The position numbers and the translations under genes were made by a program. The notes under the pieces were generated by a model that worked only from the letters and a program-made list of their open reading frames with translations, did no database searches and was not told where the DNA came from. This document shows positions 41,344 through 51,939 of a stretch of 64,000 nucleotides of DNA, piece after piece (the stretch's first letter is position 1; each line of letters begins with the position of its first letter). This DNA is from Corynebacterium faecale. Its GTDB lineage: Bacteria > Actinomycetota > Actinomycetes > Mycobacteriales > Mycobacteriaceae. Where the stretch lies: contig NZ_CP047204.1 of assembly GCF_030408735.1 (NCBI RefSeq), positions 868,001 through 932,000 on the forward strand. Direction: 5' to 3'.

Positions 41344-43056
41344 ATGAATTCAGCGCCGACAGCGATCACCCTTGCCCTGAGCCCTGAGATGCTCGAGGAA
41401 TGGGCTGGATCAGAGGTCTTTGACCGTGGGGAACGGTTAGTGGATGCGGTGACCATCACTGCAGAAGGCGATACCCAGGTTGATGGATCGGTTCAGGGCA
41501 CCAGCCGGTATCAGGTGAGTTTTCGCCTGAGGGGTGGGGAGGTGGAGGCGCATTGTTCGTGTCCGCATTCTTCGCGTGGTTTCTTCTGCAAGCATCAGGT
41601 GGCCTTCGGACTGGTCATCATTGCACATGGCCAGGTTCCGGGGGAGTTGTCTTTTGATGATGCCGCCTTCGAGAACGCACCTGGGATGCTGCCCGTAGAT
41701 CCGGAAACCCCCACCACCACTAGCAGTGCCTTGGACCCCGTGGATGACTTCCTCGCTGGCGTGGACCGTGAGGGCCTGCTGGAGTTGATCAGGGCGGCGC
41801 GGGTAACGTTTCCCGAGTTTGAAATGGCCCTTCAGCATTTGGCTGTTCCTGAATTCAGCGAGGAGCTGGAGGAGAAAGACGTTGAAACCTACATCAAGGA
41901 CCTGATCACTGATGCTTGCCGGGTGGGGTCCTTCGTTGATTATTACCGAGCGGGGGAGGTTGCCGGTCAGCTGGAGGAAGTGCTGGAAGAAATTAATTCT
42001 CTAGCGCTCGCAGGACATCAGAAGGTGCTGGTGAAGCAGTCCAGGAGGTTTGTGGACCGGATCTCCAAAATCCTGGAACGGGCTGATGATTCTAACGGCT
42101 CCATCGGTGTGGTGCTTGATCACGCCGTCGCCCTCCATGCGTTCATCTGCGTGAGCGGGGAGGCAGATCCCAATAAAGTGGTGGACTGGATCCTCAAGGT
42201 TCAGCTGCAGGGACCTGGCTGGCCAGACATTGATATTCAGGACTTCTGGCCGATCTTAACCGATCGTGCCAAGGCGAAATACCGCCGTGGGTTGGAAGCC
42301 GCCCGAGAGACCGCCAGGCAAGAAAATCCCCATCACTATTCCTGGAATATGGCCTCATTCCACCTGGTTCAGTTCGCTGATGCTGATGGGGATGTTGATC
42401 TGGCGGTTCAAGTTCTGACTGAGGAGGGCAATTTCAAACAAGCCTTTTATCGCCTGGTCCACGCTGATCGTGTGGAAGAAGCCGATGTCCTCTTCGAGGC
42501 AATGCTTAAGCAGTGGACTGGTATGCCAGGTCACCGCCTGGCTGCTGCGGAGATTGTGGACAAACTACTTGTGGACGGTCGGGCGGAGGAAGCAGAGACC
42601 TTCATCCGGCGGGAACTGCAGGAACACCAGTCCCTCGGCAACTATCAGCTGATGGCCAGCGTGGGGGAGCACACCGGTCAGGATCTCCGACCACAGGCAC
42701 GGGGCTTGGTCACCAATGTATTCGTCCTACAGGAGGTGCTTGTCCAGGAAGGCGAGACAGAGGCCTTGTGGGATCTGATTCAGACCAGAAACTCCCTGGG
42801 GGTTCAAGAGACGGTGATTAAGTACTTCGAGGACAATGATGTGGACAAGGCCCTGGAACTGCTCATTGATCTGGGCACCACCACCGCTGCTGGCCCTGCG
42901 AATAAAGGCACCTACAAGATGGCAGCCAACTACTTTGCCAGGGCCAAAAAACTTGAACCCAGATCACCTGAACTTGCGCAGGCCCTGGCAGAAGTCCGGG
43001 TAGTTCATTACCGTCGCACGAATATGCTGAAGATCTTTGACCAGTCCGGACTGTGA
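41344..43056 (+). CDS. SWIM zinc-finger protein
   Basis: A 570-residue cytosolic protein. Residues ~60-85 carry the SWIM motif AHCSCPHSSRGFFCKHQVAFGL (CxC...CxH), a small zinc-binding module that binds DNA or protein. The remaining ~480 residues are helical, TPR-like in the C-terminal half (EEADVLFEAML, ALELLIDLGTTT, KMAANYFARAKKLEP), as in many stand-alone bacterial SWIM proteins near helicases. No helicase gene is next to it here. Function unknown. Four bases CTGATTCC precede the ATG without a ribosome site; a weak promoter ACGCTGAT is near. Confidence 0.8.
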   Translation: MNSAPTAITLALSPEMLEEWAGSEVFDRGERLVDAVTITAEGDTQVDGSVQGTSRYQVSFRLRGGEVEAHCSCPHSSRGFFCKHQVAFGLVIIAHGQVPGELSFDDAAFENAPGMLPVDPETPTTTSSALDPVDDFLAGVDREGLLELIRAARVTFPEFEMALQHLAVPEFSEELEEKDVETYIKDLITDACRVGSFVDYYRAGEVAGQLEEVLEEINSLALAGHQKVLVKQSRRFVDRISKILERADDSNGSIGVVLDHAVALHAFICVSGEADPNKVVDWILKVQLQGPGWPDIDIQDFWPILTDRAKAKYRRGLEAARETARQENPHHYSWNMASFHLVQFADADGDVDLAVQVLTEEGNFKQAFYRLVHADRVEEADVLFEAMLKQWTGMPGHRLAAAEIVDKLLVDGRAEEAETFIRRELQEHQSLGNYQLMASVGEHTGQDLRPQARGLVTNVFVLQEVLVQEGETEALWDLIQTRNSLGVQETVIKYFEDNDVDKALELLIDLGTTTAAGPANKGTYKMAANYFARAKKLEPRSPELAQALAEVRVVHYRRTNMLKIFDQSGL

Positions 43057-43069
43057 ATCTTAAGGCATT

Positions 43070-45040
43070 TTATCCGCCGAGAACTATGCCCTCTCGTCGG
43101 GGATCAGCTCCTCCCACGATCGCCTGTCCGGTTCCGTGAACCAGGGCGGATAGTCCACTGGATTGCTCGGTCGGGTTGACTTCGTGGCCGAGTTCCTCAA
43201 GGGCCTCCACCAACTCTGATTCGTTTTCTGCCATGAGTGGGTGCTCGATGCCGATGCCGGTGGCAGGTTGATTCATGGCACCGAAGTTGGGGGCGGAGAC
43301 AGCCTGTTGGGGGTCCATGCCCCAGTCGATGATGTTGACCAGGGTTTTCACCACGTACTGGATGATGAGTGCGCCGCCGGGGGAACCGAGGACCATCTCC
43401 AGTTCGCCTATCTCACCATTCCCGCCGGCGCTGAAAACCAGCATGGGGGACATGGAGGAGCGGGGACGTTTGGCTGATTCGACACGGTTGGCAATGGGCT
43501 CACCGTTCTCATCCTCCGGTTCGGGGGAGAAATCGGTCAGCTGGTTGTTGAGCAGGAAGCCCCGGGTGAAGTGGAAGGATCCGAAAGCGGCTTCGATGCT
43601 GGTGGTCAGGGAGGCGGCATTGCCATAGGAATCCATGATGGAGATATGGCTGGTTCCACTTTCAGGTGCCGGTGCTCCGACCGCCGCGGCGGTTAGTCCC
43701 GGCTCGGCGGTGCCCATGGAGGTGGTGGCGTCGATAAGCTCCGCGCGCTGGCGTGCGTAGTCAGGGCTGACCAGCTCGGGCACACCACCGCCGGGGACAT
43801 CCACGAAGGCCGGATCGCCGATATAGGCGTTGCGGTCGGCGTATGCCAGGCGCTCAGCTTCGGCGATGAGGTGGATGGCCTCAACATCGGGCAGGCCACC
43901 GTCGAGTCCGACCTCGGAGGGCGCGTACTGTGCGAGGTCAAAATTATTGAGGATGCCCAGGGTCTCCAGGACGGTCACACCTCCGGAGGAAGACGGTGGC
44001 ATGCCGCAGACCATGCGGTCGCGGTAGGGGGCGCAGAGCGCGTCGTGCACCACGGGGGAGTAGGCGGCCAGGTCAGCGGTGGTCATGAGCGACGGGGTGA
44101 AACCTTCCACGTCGCGGGTGGCGCGCTCCACCACATCGGAGGCAATCTCCCCGGTGTAGAACGCATCGGGTCCACCCTCCGCGATGAGACGGAGTGTTTC
44201 CGCGTAGTCGGGGTTCTGCAACCAGGTGCCGGCGACTTTCGCATCACCATCTTCGTCAAGGAAATAGGCGGCGGCCTCCGGATCCTTTGAGAGGTCCTCC
44301 GCGGAGTTGGCGATGGATGCGGACATGCGTGGGCTGATCTCAAAGCCATCATTGGCCAGCGTCTGGGCCTCATCCAACAGCGCTGCCCAGTCGGTGGTGC
44401 CCTGGGTGTCATGGAGTAGCCCCAGCGCTGCCACGATTCCGGGAACACCGATGGAGCGTCCGGAGCGGCGGGCATCGGGGACGGGCGCGGAGTCATCCTC
44501 GGCTGATACCTGGATCAGGTAGTTCTCATCGGCGGCGACAGGGGCTGTTTCGCGGCCATCAATAGCGGTGACGTTCCCGGTTTCCGCATCGTAGTAGAGA
44601 ATATAGCCACCGCCTCCGATGCCGGAGGACTGTGGTTCGGTCAATCCGAGTACGAACTGGGCGGTGACCAGGGCATCAGCCGCGGTGCCGCCTTCGCGGA
44701 GGACTTCACACGCCGCTCGGGACGCATGGGGGTTCGCGGTGGACACCGCATAATCACTGGTGGTCACCGGTTTCATGCCGGAGCGGTAACCGGTGGAAAT
44801 CTCCGGTGCAACGGAGATGTCTTCGCCTGAGTGGGTGCCGTCCGTCTCCTCTCCCGTTCCGTTCGCGTCTGAGAGCTCACAAGGTTCTGCGGGCATGGCA
44901 GCGTCCGATCCTGTGTCAGCGGCGTTTGAGATATCGGCCTCCGATGTTTCCGTAGTTGCGCATGCTGCGAGTGTTACCGCCAGGGCCGCTATCGAAAGCG
45001 TGGCAACTGCGGTCCGTTTTGTGTTCTGAATCACATCCAT
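43070..45040 (-). CDS. ggtB: Gamma-glutamyltransferase precursor, lipoprotein-type signal
   Basis: Extracellular gamma-glutamyltranspeptidase that cleaves glutathione and gamma-glutamyl peptides. The 656-residue precursor starts with a signal peptide ending TLAACATT, a lipobox with Cys near residue 27, and a Thr/Ser/Asp-rich linker. Catalytic Thr near residue 465 in SGTSHISIMDSYGN is the autoprocessing site that separates the large and small subunits; SSGIGGGGYILYYD, SSSGGVTVLE and GSPGGALIIQYVVK are family landmarks. Position near mfd matches C. glutamicum ggtB, as I recall. Converges with the SWIM gene. Confidence 0.85.
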   Translation of the reverse strand: MDVIQNTKRTAVATLSIAALAVTLAACATTETSEADISNAADTGSDAAMPAEPCELSDANGTGEETDGTHSGEDISVAPEISTGYRSGMKPVTTSDYAVSTANPHASRAACEVLREGGTAADALVTAQFVLGLTEPQSSGIGGGGYILYYDAETGNVTAIDGRETAPVAADENYLIQVSAEDDSAPVPDARRSGRSIGVPGIVAALGLLHDTQGTTDWAALLDEAQTLANDGFEISPRMSASIANSAEDLSKDPEAAAYFLDEDGDAKVAGTWLQNPDYAETLRLIAEGGPDAFYTGEIASDVVERATRDVEGFTPSLMTTADLAAYSPVVHDALCAPYRDRMVCGMPPSSSGGVTVLETLGILNNFDLAQYAPSEVGLDGGLPDVEAIHLIAEAERLAYADRNAYIGDPAFVDVPGGGVPELVSPDYARQRAELIDATTSMGTAEPGLTAAAVGAPAPESGTSHISIMDSYGNAASLTTSIEAAFGSFHFTRGFLLNNQLTDFSPEPEDENGEPIANRVESAKRPRSSMSPMLVFSAGGNGEIGELEMVLGSPGGALIIQYVVKTLVNIIDWGMDPQQAVSAPNFGAMNQPATGIGIEHPLMAENESELVEALEELGHEVNPTEQSSGLSALVHGTGQAIVGGADPRREGIVLGG

Positions 45041-45225
45041 TAATTGAGATTAGCAGCGTTTGCGCTGGTCGGGTAGGGGGTCTTTTTGGCGAGCGCCTGC
45101 CGGCGAGTGGCGAACGGCAAGGGTGGTCCCGCTGGACTTTTAACTTGAAGTGAACTAAAGTTAACAGCAGGTAAACAAAAGGGGTTGTAAATATTAACTC
45201 CCCTGGTTCTTGAAAGGAACAAACA

Positions 45226-45507
45226 GTGAGGAACATCAACGACAAGATCACCCGGATTGAACGCAGCCACGATAACCTGTGGAGCATCCGGGAGGATCTC
45301 CACATGAAATTCGATAGCCTGGTCAAACCGCACCTTGTCGACGGTGTACTCGACGCCGCCGCTGCCGGCCACGAAGGAAATATCGGTCGCTTCCGCAAGA
45401 TCTTCATTGAGAAGGATGCAACCTTCCAGCTCGAGGCCATGGCCGGAGTCAATCCGGACTTCGCCGTCCCCGGTGCCTGGGCAGCGCGCGGTTTCGCCGC
45501 CGCTTAA
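45226..45507 (+). CDS. Conserved small hypothetical protein, 93 residues
   Basis: A 93-residue cytosolic, helical protein starting with GTG and preceded by GAAAGGAAC. It has no signal peptide, membrane segment or cysteine. The middle KIFIEKDATFQLEAMAGVNPDF and charged N-terminus show no known motif. A stand-alone transcript is implied by the hairpin at 45527-45562. Function unknown. The upstream region of about 185 bases separates it from ggtB and is A+T-rich near AAAGTTAACAGCAGG. Confidence 0.6.
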   Translation: MRNINDKITRIERSHDNLWSIREDLHMKFDSLVKPHLVDGVLDAAAAGHEGNIGRFRKIFIEKDATFQLEAMAGVNPDFAVPGAWAARGFAAA

Positions 45508-45526
45508 CCCCCGCGTCAAGTCTCAC

Positions 45527-45562
45527 TCATCCCCTCATGCATCCACATGCATGAGGGGATGA
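45527..45562. terminator. Stem-loop terminator after the 93-residue gene
   Basis: 16-base perfect arms around CCAC. No T tract follows, so it could also act as a transcript-stabilising hairpin. Confidence 0.65.
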
Positions 45563-45644
45563 TGTGCGTCAAGAGCATCCTGAGCAGCTATTTATTGGAT
45601 AGACTGACCCTCATAAACATCGTTGTCTCTCATAGGGGTTGGCA

Positions 45645-46322
45645 GTGCAGTCACGTCTAGTTTCCCGTCCCAACCGGTTCACCCATCGCGCCATCGCATC
45701 AGCGGTGCTGGCCGCCACACTGGTGTTGGGTGCCTGTTCATCCACAGAAGGTTCAGGCGACACCGCGATCACCGAGGAGTACGCCGACCTCAACGGCGCC
45801 ACCACCAGTTCCGGGCAGCAGTACCTGGATGTGAACCTTGAGGATGACCACGTATTCACCGCATTGAGTGAGGATGAGGCGGTGGATTTCCTCCGCACCG
45901 GAACAGGGGTCATCTACTTCGGGTTCCCTGAATGTCCCTGGTGTCGTGCCGCCATGCCTGTGATGGATGAGGCGGCCAAGAACGTTGACCTGGAGCAGAT
46001 CCAGTACCTCAATGTCCTGGATATCCGTGATACCCGCAGTCTCTCAGAGGACGGAACCGTGGTCATCGAGGAGCCGGGCACCGATGCCCATGCCGATATC
46101 CTCGCCGAACTCGGTGATTTTGCCCCAGAATACGAGGGACTGGATGACCCCACCCAGCGCAGGATCTATGTCCCGCTGGTGGTGGCGGTGAAGGATGGGG
46201 AGGCGATCGACAGCCACGTGTCCACAGTGGCGTCCCATGCTGATCCCTTTGAGCCGATGACCGATGAGCAGCATGCTGAACTGGTCGGTATCTATGAAGA
46301 TCTGTTCACTCAGGCTCAGTAA
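45645..46322 (+). CDS. Thioredoxin-like lipoprotein with CPWC motif
   Basis: About 225 residues. A signal peptide ends in VLGACSS, with Cys near residue 32 as the lipidation site, followed by a Ser/Gly/Thr linker. The thioredoxin-like core begins near residue 65: VIYFGFPECPWCRAAMPVMDEAA has the redox pair Cys-Pro-Trp-Cys in the classic position after a beta strand, and VPLVVAVKDGEAI gives the cis-Pro strand. It probably acts as an extracytoplasmic thiol-disulfide oxidoreductase. GTG at 45645 has AGGGG six bases upstream; a TTG at 45639 is in frame. Its 3' end lies next to tRNA-Gln. Confidence 0.8.
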   Translation: MQSRLVSRPNRFTHRAIASAVLAATLVLGACSSTEGSGDTAITEEYADLNGATTSSGQQYLDVNLEDDHVFTALSEDEAVDFLRTGTGVIYFGFPECPWCRAAMPVMDEAAKNVDLEQIQYLNVLDIRDTRSLSEDGTVVIEEPGTDAHADILAELGDFAPEYEGLDDPTQRRIYVPLVVAVKDGEAIDSHVSTVASHADPFEPMTDEQHAELVGIYEDLFTQAQ

Positions 46323-46330
46323 AGCAGAAG

Positions 46331-46401
46331 CTTCCCCACCAGGACTCGAACCTAGAATGACGGTACCAAAAACCGTAGTGTTGCCATTACACCATGGGGA
46401 A
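46331..46401 (-). tRNA. tRNA-Gln (anticodon TTG)
   Basis: 71 nt cloverleaf: acceptor TTCCCCA/TGGGGAA, D-arm GTGT...ACAC, anticodon stem ACGGT/ACCGT around TTTTGGT giving TTG, T-arm CTAGG-TTCGAGT-CCTGG, discriminator G as usual for Gln. CCA is not encoded. Confidence 0.93.
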
Positions 46402-46501
46402 AGTGCGTAACCATGAAGGTTTGACCGCAACGCTAGAGTTTACACAATTATTCTGAACTTCCAATTATCGGGGTGGCCTGGGCTGGGATAGTCTGGACTT
46501 T

Positions 46502-47179
46502 ATGGTTCGACAGCGGATGACCGGCAAGGAACGCCGGGAGCAGTTAATTTCCATTGGGCGTGAAGTGTTTGCAGAACGTGGTTTCGATGGCGCCAGCGTG
46601 GAGGAGATTGCAGCCCGGGCGAAGGTGTCCAAGCCGGTGGTGTACGAGCACTTCGGAGGCAAGGAAGGCCTCTATGCGGTGGTGGTGGACCGGGAGATGG
46701 TGAAGCTGGAAGCCATGATCACCCGGTCACTGCTGCATGGTCGTTCCCGCTACCGCATCGAACAGGCGGTGCTGGCACTGCTGACCTATGTGGAGGATGA
46801 GACCGATGGTTTCCTCATCCTGGTCCGCGATATGAACCCGGGGCAGGGCAGGACCTTTGGCACGCTGCTCAATGATGCCACCACCCAGGTGTCGCATATC
46901 CTGGGCCGGGCGTTCGCACGTTCGGGGCTCAATCCTGATTACGCCACGCTCTACGGCCAGGCTCTGGTGGGCATGGTCTCCATGACCGCGCAGTGGTGGT
47001 TGGATGAGCGGACCCCCAGCAAGGAGGAGGTTGCCGCGCATATTGTCAACCTCTGCTGGAATGGACTGGCCGGCATGGAGGCCGATCCGACACTGACCCC
47101 GGAGAGCAGCACAGTGGGGGCGATTCTGGGGCAGGAAAAAACAGATACTGATGACACCGTGAAGGAGATCCAAGCGTGA
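46502..47179 (+). CDS. TetR-family regulator upstream of mfd
   Basis: A 225-residue TetR protein. The HTH is [43 protein letters not shown] at residues ~20-62. The ligand domain has no distinguishing motif beyond the family. The stop codon overlaps the GTG start of mfd by four bases (GTGA), so the two are translationally coupled; this arrangement also occurs in C. glutamicum, as I recall. A TAGTCT box about ten bases before the ATG and the lack of a ribosome site suggest a leaderless mRNA. The regulated gene is unknown. Confidence 0.88.
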   Translation: MVRQRMTGKERREQLISIGREVFAERGFDGASVEEIAARAKVSKPVVYEHFGGKEGLYAVVVDREMVKLEAMITRSLLHGRSRYRIEQAVLALLTYVEDETDGFLILVRDMNPGQGRTFGTLLNDATTQVSHILGRAFARSGLNPDYATLYGQALVGMVSMTAQWWLDERTPSKEEVAAHIVNLCWNGLAGMEADPTLTPESSTVGAILGQEKTDTDDTVKEIQA

Positions 47180-50100
47180 CACCTATGCTTTCAGGCCTGC
47201 TCAAGATCGCAGCGACCGACCCGAAGCTCAAGGGCATGATCTCGAATGTGGGGGAGAGTAACCTCCACCTGACGGGTGTGGATCAGGCCCGCCCATGGGT
47301 GATCGGCGCGCTCGCACATCATGCCCCGGTACTGGTGGTCACGGCCACCGGCCGTGAGGCGGAGGATCTCACCGCGGAGTTGCGCGCGATGATGGGCGAT
47401 AAGGTCGCCTGGTTCCCCTCCTGGGAGACGCTCCCACATGAGCGTTTGTCCCCCGGCGTGGATATTGTGGGCCGGCGTGCGCAGGTGCTGAATAAGCTTG
47501 ACGACGCCAAGATAGTCGTCACCGCCGCCCGAGCTTTTTGCCAACCCGTCCTTCAGGAAGCAGAGGGGAGGGCTCCCCTGGTGTTGTCTGAAGGGTCGGA
47601 GTTCGATTTCTCCTCACTGTCCGCTGAGCTGGTTTTCCGTGCCTATAAAAACGTGGACATGGTGGCCAAGCGTGGGGAATTCGCCACCCGTGGTGGCATC
47701 CTCGATGTTTTCCCCACCACCCTGGATTACCCCGTGCGCGTGGAGTTCTGGGGCGATGAGGTCTCCGATATCCGTCAGTTCTCCGTGGCTGATCAGCGCA
47801 CCATCCCGGAGATGGCACTGGATCACATCGAGATCTTCCCGGCACGTGAGCTGCTCATCACCGATGCGGTGGCCAAACGCGCTGAGGAACTCATGGTCAA
47901 ACACCCCGGCAACCCCACCCTGGTGGAGATGCTGTCCAAGATCTCCGATGGCACGGATGCAGATGGCATGGAGGCCCTCATCCCAGCACTGGTGGATACC
48001 CCGATGGTGCCGCTGCTGGATCTGATGCCGGAGAACACCCACATCATGGTGATCGCCCCGGAGAAGGTGCGCACCCGCATCGCGGATCTGGAAGCCACCG
48101 ACGCGGAGTTCCTGGCCGCCGGTTGGGAGGCCGCCGCGATGGGTGCCGATGGTCCCATCGCCACCAAGGGGCTTGATCTCGAGGCGTCGTCGTACCGGAG
48201 TTATGAATCGCTGGAGATGTCGGCGTCGCAAAGCAAGCTTGCGTGGTGGACCTTCGCGCCGACCGGCATGTTTGAGGCCTCTGATGCCAACACGCTGCCG
48301 CTTGACTTTGAGCCCGGCCCAGCCCCCCGCGGTGATCTGGACGCCATCAATGAAATGATGGCTCTGCTGCTCGCGCACACCACCGCAGGTGGGCGTGCGG
48401 CTTTCATCGCGCCGACCCAGGGTGCGATCAAGCGCATGGTGGAGCGTTTCGCCGAGCAGGGGATTCCGACCCATGTGGCCACACCCGGTTGGGAGCCCAG
48501 CCCCGGGCAGGTCACGTTGTACCACGCCCTCAGTCACGCCGGCCTGGTGTTTCCCAAGGTGCGTAAACACCGCGACGCACAGGCGCTGCCGTTGGTGGTG
48601 ATCACTGAAACTGACCTCACCGGTAACCGTGTCGGTGATATCGCCGGTGCCAAGAGGCGACCTGCCCGGCGCCGTAACAAGGTTGATCCGCTTGCACTGA
48701 CCCCTGGTGATCTGGTGGTGCATGAAACCCACGGTATCGGCCGTTTCCTCAAGATGACCGAGCGCACCATCTCCTCAGGTGATGAGACCTCGCGCCGGGA
48801 GTACATCGTCCTGGAATATGCACCGGCCAAGCGTGGTCAGCCCGGCGATCAGCTGTATGTACCGATGGATTCCCTGGACATGCTCAGCCGCTATGTGGGT
48901 GGTGAGAAGCCGACGCTGTCCAAGATGGGTGGTTCCGACTGGAAGAACACCAAGAAGAAAGCTCGCGCCGCCGTCCGGGAGATCGCCGGTGAGCTTGTGG
49001 AACTCTATGCCAAACGGCAGGCGGCACCGGGTCATGCCTTCGCCCCGGACTCCCCGTGGCAAAAAGAGATGGAGGATAACTTCCCCTACGTGGAGACCGA
49101 GGACCAGATGCTGGCCATCGACGCGGTCAAGGAGGACATGGAAAAGGCCGTGCCCATGGACCGCGTGATCGTGGGCGATGTGGGCTATGGCAAGACCGAG
49201 GTCGCGGTACGCGCCGCATTCAAGGCAGTGCAGGATGGCAGGCAGGTCGCGGTGCTGGTGCCCACCACACTGCTGGCTCAGCAGCACCAATCCACCTTCG
49301 AGGAGCGGATGGCTGGGTTCCCGATCACCATCCATGGGTTGTCCCGGTTCACCTCCACCGCGGAGTCAAAGGAGACCCTTGCTGGACTCGCGTCAGGTGA
49401 GGTGGACATTGTGATCGGCACCCACCGACTGCTGCAAACCGGTGTGCACTGGAAGAACCTGGGCCTGGTCATCGTGGATGAGGAACAGCGTTTCGGTGTG
49501 GAACACAAAGAACACATCAAGGCCCTGCGCAGCCATGTTGATGTTTTGACCATGTCCGCCACCCCGATCCCACGCACCCTGGAGATGTCCATGGCCGGTA
49601 TCCGTGAGATGACCACCATGCTCACCCCACCAGAGGACCGCCACCCGATCCTGACCTATGTGGGCCCTGCGGAGGATAAGCAGATCGCTGCATCCATCCG
49701 TCGTGAGCTGTTGCGTGATGGCCAGGTGTTCTTCATTCACAACAAGGTTGCTGATATTGAGAAGAAGGCTCGTGAACTGCGTGATCTGGTTCCAGAAGCC
49801 CGCGTTGTGGTGGCACACGGCCAGATGAGCGAGGACCTGCTTGAGCAGACCGTGCAGGGATTCTGGGACCGCGAATATGACGTATTGGTGTGCACCACCA
49901 TCGTGGAAACCGGCCTGGACATCCCCAATGCCAACACCCTGATCGTGGAGAACGCCCACCACATGGGCCTGTCCCAGCTGCACCAGCTGCGCGGACGTGT
50001 GGGTCGTTCCCGCGAACGCGGTTATGCCTACTTCCTCTACCCGAAGGGTGCCACCCTCACCGAGACCAGTTATGACCGCCTGGCCACCATCGCCCAGAAC

Positions 50101-50829
50101 AATGACCTGGGTGCCGGCATGGCCGTGGCCATGAAGGACCTGGAGATGCGTGGTGCCGGCAATGTGCTCGGCGCTGAACAGTCCGGACATATCGCCGGGG
50201 TGGGCTTTGACCTCTATGTCCGTCTCGTGGGCGAGGCCGTGGAAGCCTACCGCGCCCTGGCGGACGGCAAGCCTGTCGACGGCACCGTCAAGGGCCCCAC
50301 TGAAATCCGTGTCGACCTGCCCGTGGATGCTCACATCCCGGAGAACTACATCAACGCCGAGCGCCTGCGTCTGGAGATCTACCGCAAGCTGGCCACCTCT
50401 GAATCAGAGTCTGACCTGCAGTTGGCCGTGGAGGAGATGGAAGACCGATACGGGCCTATCCCGGAGGAAGTGTCACGTCTGCTGGCGGTGGCACGCCTGC
50501 GTCATCAGATGCGTGCCGCCGACCTCACCGACGTGGCCGTCCAGGGCACCCGCATCAAAATCCACCCTGTGGATCTGAAGGACTCCCAGCAGGTGCGGCT
50601 CAAGCGTCTGTTCCCCGGAGCCACCTACCGGGCGGCAGCCAAGGCGATCCAGGTGTCCTTCCCCAAGGCCGGTCGCAATGTCACCGATCCGCTGCTGCGT
50701 GATGTTGAGCTGCTGCAGTGGGTGGCGGATTTCATCACCAAGATGTTCGACGTGGAGGAGATCGATGTGCGGGGGCCGCGTGCAGGTAAGGCTGTGAAGA
50801 AGTCCACGGTGATCTCGGTGGGGCAGTAG
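47176..50829 (+). CDS. mfd: Transcription-repair coupling factor
   Basis: Removes stalled RNA polymerase and recruits UvrA. The 1,217-residue protein has the full set: UvrB-like N-terminal domain (residues 1-~380, [15 protein letters not shown]), RNA polymerase interaction domain around 510-580 ([14 protein letters not shown]), translocase with Walker [14 protein letters not shown] near 670 and [15 protein letters not shown] near 768, [17 protein letters not shown] (motif VI), the TRG motif, and the C-terminal TRCF domain. Length is slightly above E. coli Mfd. Starts with GTG inside the TetR stop. Confidence 0.97.
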   Translation: MTPMLSGLLKIAATDPKLKGMISNVGESNLHLTGVDQARPWVIGALAHHAPVLVVTATGREAEDLTAELRAMMGDKVAWFPSWETLPHERLSPGVDIVGRRAQVLNKLDDAKIVVTAARAFCQPVLQEAEGRAPLVLSEGSEFDFSSLSAELVFRAYKNVDMVAKRGEFATRGGILDVFPTTLDYPVRVEFWGDEVSDIRQFSVADQRTIPEMALDHIEIFPARELLITDAVAKRAEELMVKHPGNPTLVEMLSKISDGTDADGMEALIPALVDTPMVPLLDLMPENTHIMVIAPEKVRTRIADLEATDAEFLAAGWEAAAMGADGPIATKGLDLEASSYRSYESLEMSASQSKLAWWTFAPTGMFEASDANTLPLDFEPGPAPRGDLDAINEMMALLLAHTTAGGRAAFIAPTQGAIKRMVERFAEQGIPTHVATPGWEPSPGQVTLYHALSHAGLVFPKVRKHRDAQALPLVVITETDLTGNRVGDIAGAKRRPARRRNKVDPLALTPGDLVVHETHGIGRFLKMTERTISSGDETSRREYIVLEYAPAKRGQPGDQLYVPMDSLDMLSRYVGGEKPTLSKMGGSDWKNTKKKARAAVREIAGELVELYAKRQAAPGHAFAPDSPWQKEMEDNFPYVETEDQMLAIDAVKEDMEKAVPMDRVIVGDVGYGKTEVAVRAAFKAVQDGRQVAVLVPTTLLAQQHQSTFEERMAGFPITIHGLSRFTSTAESKETLAGLASGEVDIVIGTHRLLQTGVHWKNLGLVIVDEEQRFGVEHKEHIKALRSHVDVLTMSATPIPRTLEMSMAGIREMTTMLTPPEDRHPILTYVGPAEDKQIAASIRRELLRDGQVFFIHNKVADIEKKARELRDLVPEARVVVAHGQMSEDLLEQTVQGFWDREYDVLVCTTIVETGLDIPNANTLIVENAHHMGLSQLHQLRGRVGRSRERGYAYFLYPKGATLTETSYDRLATIAQNNDLGAGMAVAMKDLEMRGAGNVLGAEQSGHIAGVGFDLYVRLVGEAVEAYRALADGKPVDGTVKGPTEIRVDLPVDAHIPENYINAERLRLEIYRKLATSESESDLQLAVEEMEDRYGPIPEEVSRLLAVARLRHQMRAADLTDVAVQGTRIKIHPVDLKDSQQVRLKRLFPGATYRAAAKAIQVSFPKAGRNVTDPLLRDVELLQWVADFITKMFDVEEIDVRGPRAGKAVKKSTVISVGQ

Positions 50830-50859
50830 GCGCGGGAAAACAATAATAAAGGAGTAGGC

Positions 50860-51939
50860 ATGACACTGGAGATGGGCCTGTGGCGCACCGAGGGCAATAA
50901 ACTGGTGCGGATCGAGCCCACCCCGGTGGGTCTGGAATCCCAGTTGGAGGACTTCATAGAGTCTGACCCCGATATGTTGGGTAAGAAGTTGCTCATCATC
51001 GGCAGGCAGGTCGCAACAGCGCACGGTGGGTTCATTGATCTGCTCGCCCTGGATGACACTGCAGCTGTCCATGTCATCGAACTCAAACGTGACAGGACTC
51101 CACGTGATGTCACCGCTCAGACCCTGGATTATGGCTCATGGGTGTCCACCCTGGGGCGTGAGCAGATCAAGACGATGTTTGAGACCTACCGGCCCGGTCA
51201 TGCTCTGGAAGAGGCCTTTGATACCACCTTCAATGACACCCTGCCGGAGGAAGTCAATGCTGAGCAGGTGTTCACGATTGTTGCCTCGCACATTGATTCG
51301 GCGACGGAGCGGATCGTTCGTTTTCTGAATGAGAACTTCAACGTTCCCATCAATGTTGTCTTCTTCCGACATTTTACTGACCATGGTTCTAATTACCTGG
51401 CCAGGACCTGGCTAGTTGACCACGAGGGACCAGTTCCATCACCTGGAGCAGGTGGAAAGAAGAAAACCAGGGAAACATGGAACGGCACAGATTGGTATGT
51501 GTCCTTCGGAGATGAACCCAATGGCAGGAGCTGGGCTGATGCCCGGACATATGGCTTTATCTCTGCTGGTGGCGGGGAGTGGTACTCGCGGACAGTGAAG
51601 AACCTGGTGTCCGGAGCCCGTATTTTTGTCAATATCCCCAAGGCTGGATACGTAGGGGTGGGCACAGTGACCGGACCTGCCGAAGTTTTTGATCGTATGC
51701 AGATCAGCATCAATGGCGTGGATCAGTTATTAAAGGATCAGCCGCTTCAGGGCAACTACCATCACGGAGCTAGTGAGGGTCTTGCAGAGTGGGTCGTTCC
51801 GGTCGAATGGATTCATACAGTCCCACGGGAATCAGCTTTTTGGAAACGTGGCATGTTTGCCAACCAGAACTCAGTGACCAGGCTCCGCCAGCAGTTCACC
51901 ATTGAACAGGTGAGCAAGGAATTTAATCTTGATTCCTGA
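50860..51939 (+). CDS. NucS/DUF91-like nuclease fused to a PUA/EVE-like region
   Basis: A 359-residue protein of two parts. Residues ~25-125 resemble the DUF91/NucS PD-(D/E)xK core: GGFIDLLALDDTAAVHVIELKR gives Asp and the Glu-x-Lys pair, followed by TPRDVTAQTLDYGSWV, as in RecB-like restriction enzymes. Residues ~215-350 form a second domain with YVSFGDEPNGRSWADARTYGFISAGGGEWYS and VNIPKAGYVGVGTV, similar to PUA/EVE-type modified-base readers. A nuclease linked to a modification-sensing domain suggests restriction of modified DNA or a repair role. It stands alone next to a broken gene. ORF start has AAGGAG. Function unproved. Confidence 0.7.
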   Translation: MTLEMGLWRTEGNKLVRIEPTPVGLESQLEDFIESDPDMLGKKLLIIGRQVATAHGGFIDLLALDDTAAVHVIELKRDRTPRDVTAQTLDYGSWVSTLGREQIKTMFETYRPGHALEEAFDTTFNDTLPEEVNAEQVFTIVASHIDSATERIVRFLNENFNVPINVVFFRHFTDHGSNYLARTWLVDHEGPVPSPGAGGKKKTRETWNGTDWYVSFGDEPNGRSWADARTYGFISAGGGEWYSRTVKNLVSGARIFVNIPKAGYVGVGTVTGPAEVFDRMQISINGVDQLLKDQPLQGNYHHGASEGLAEWVVPVEWIHTVPRESAFWKRGMFANQNSVTRLRQQFTIEQVSKEFNLDS

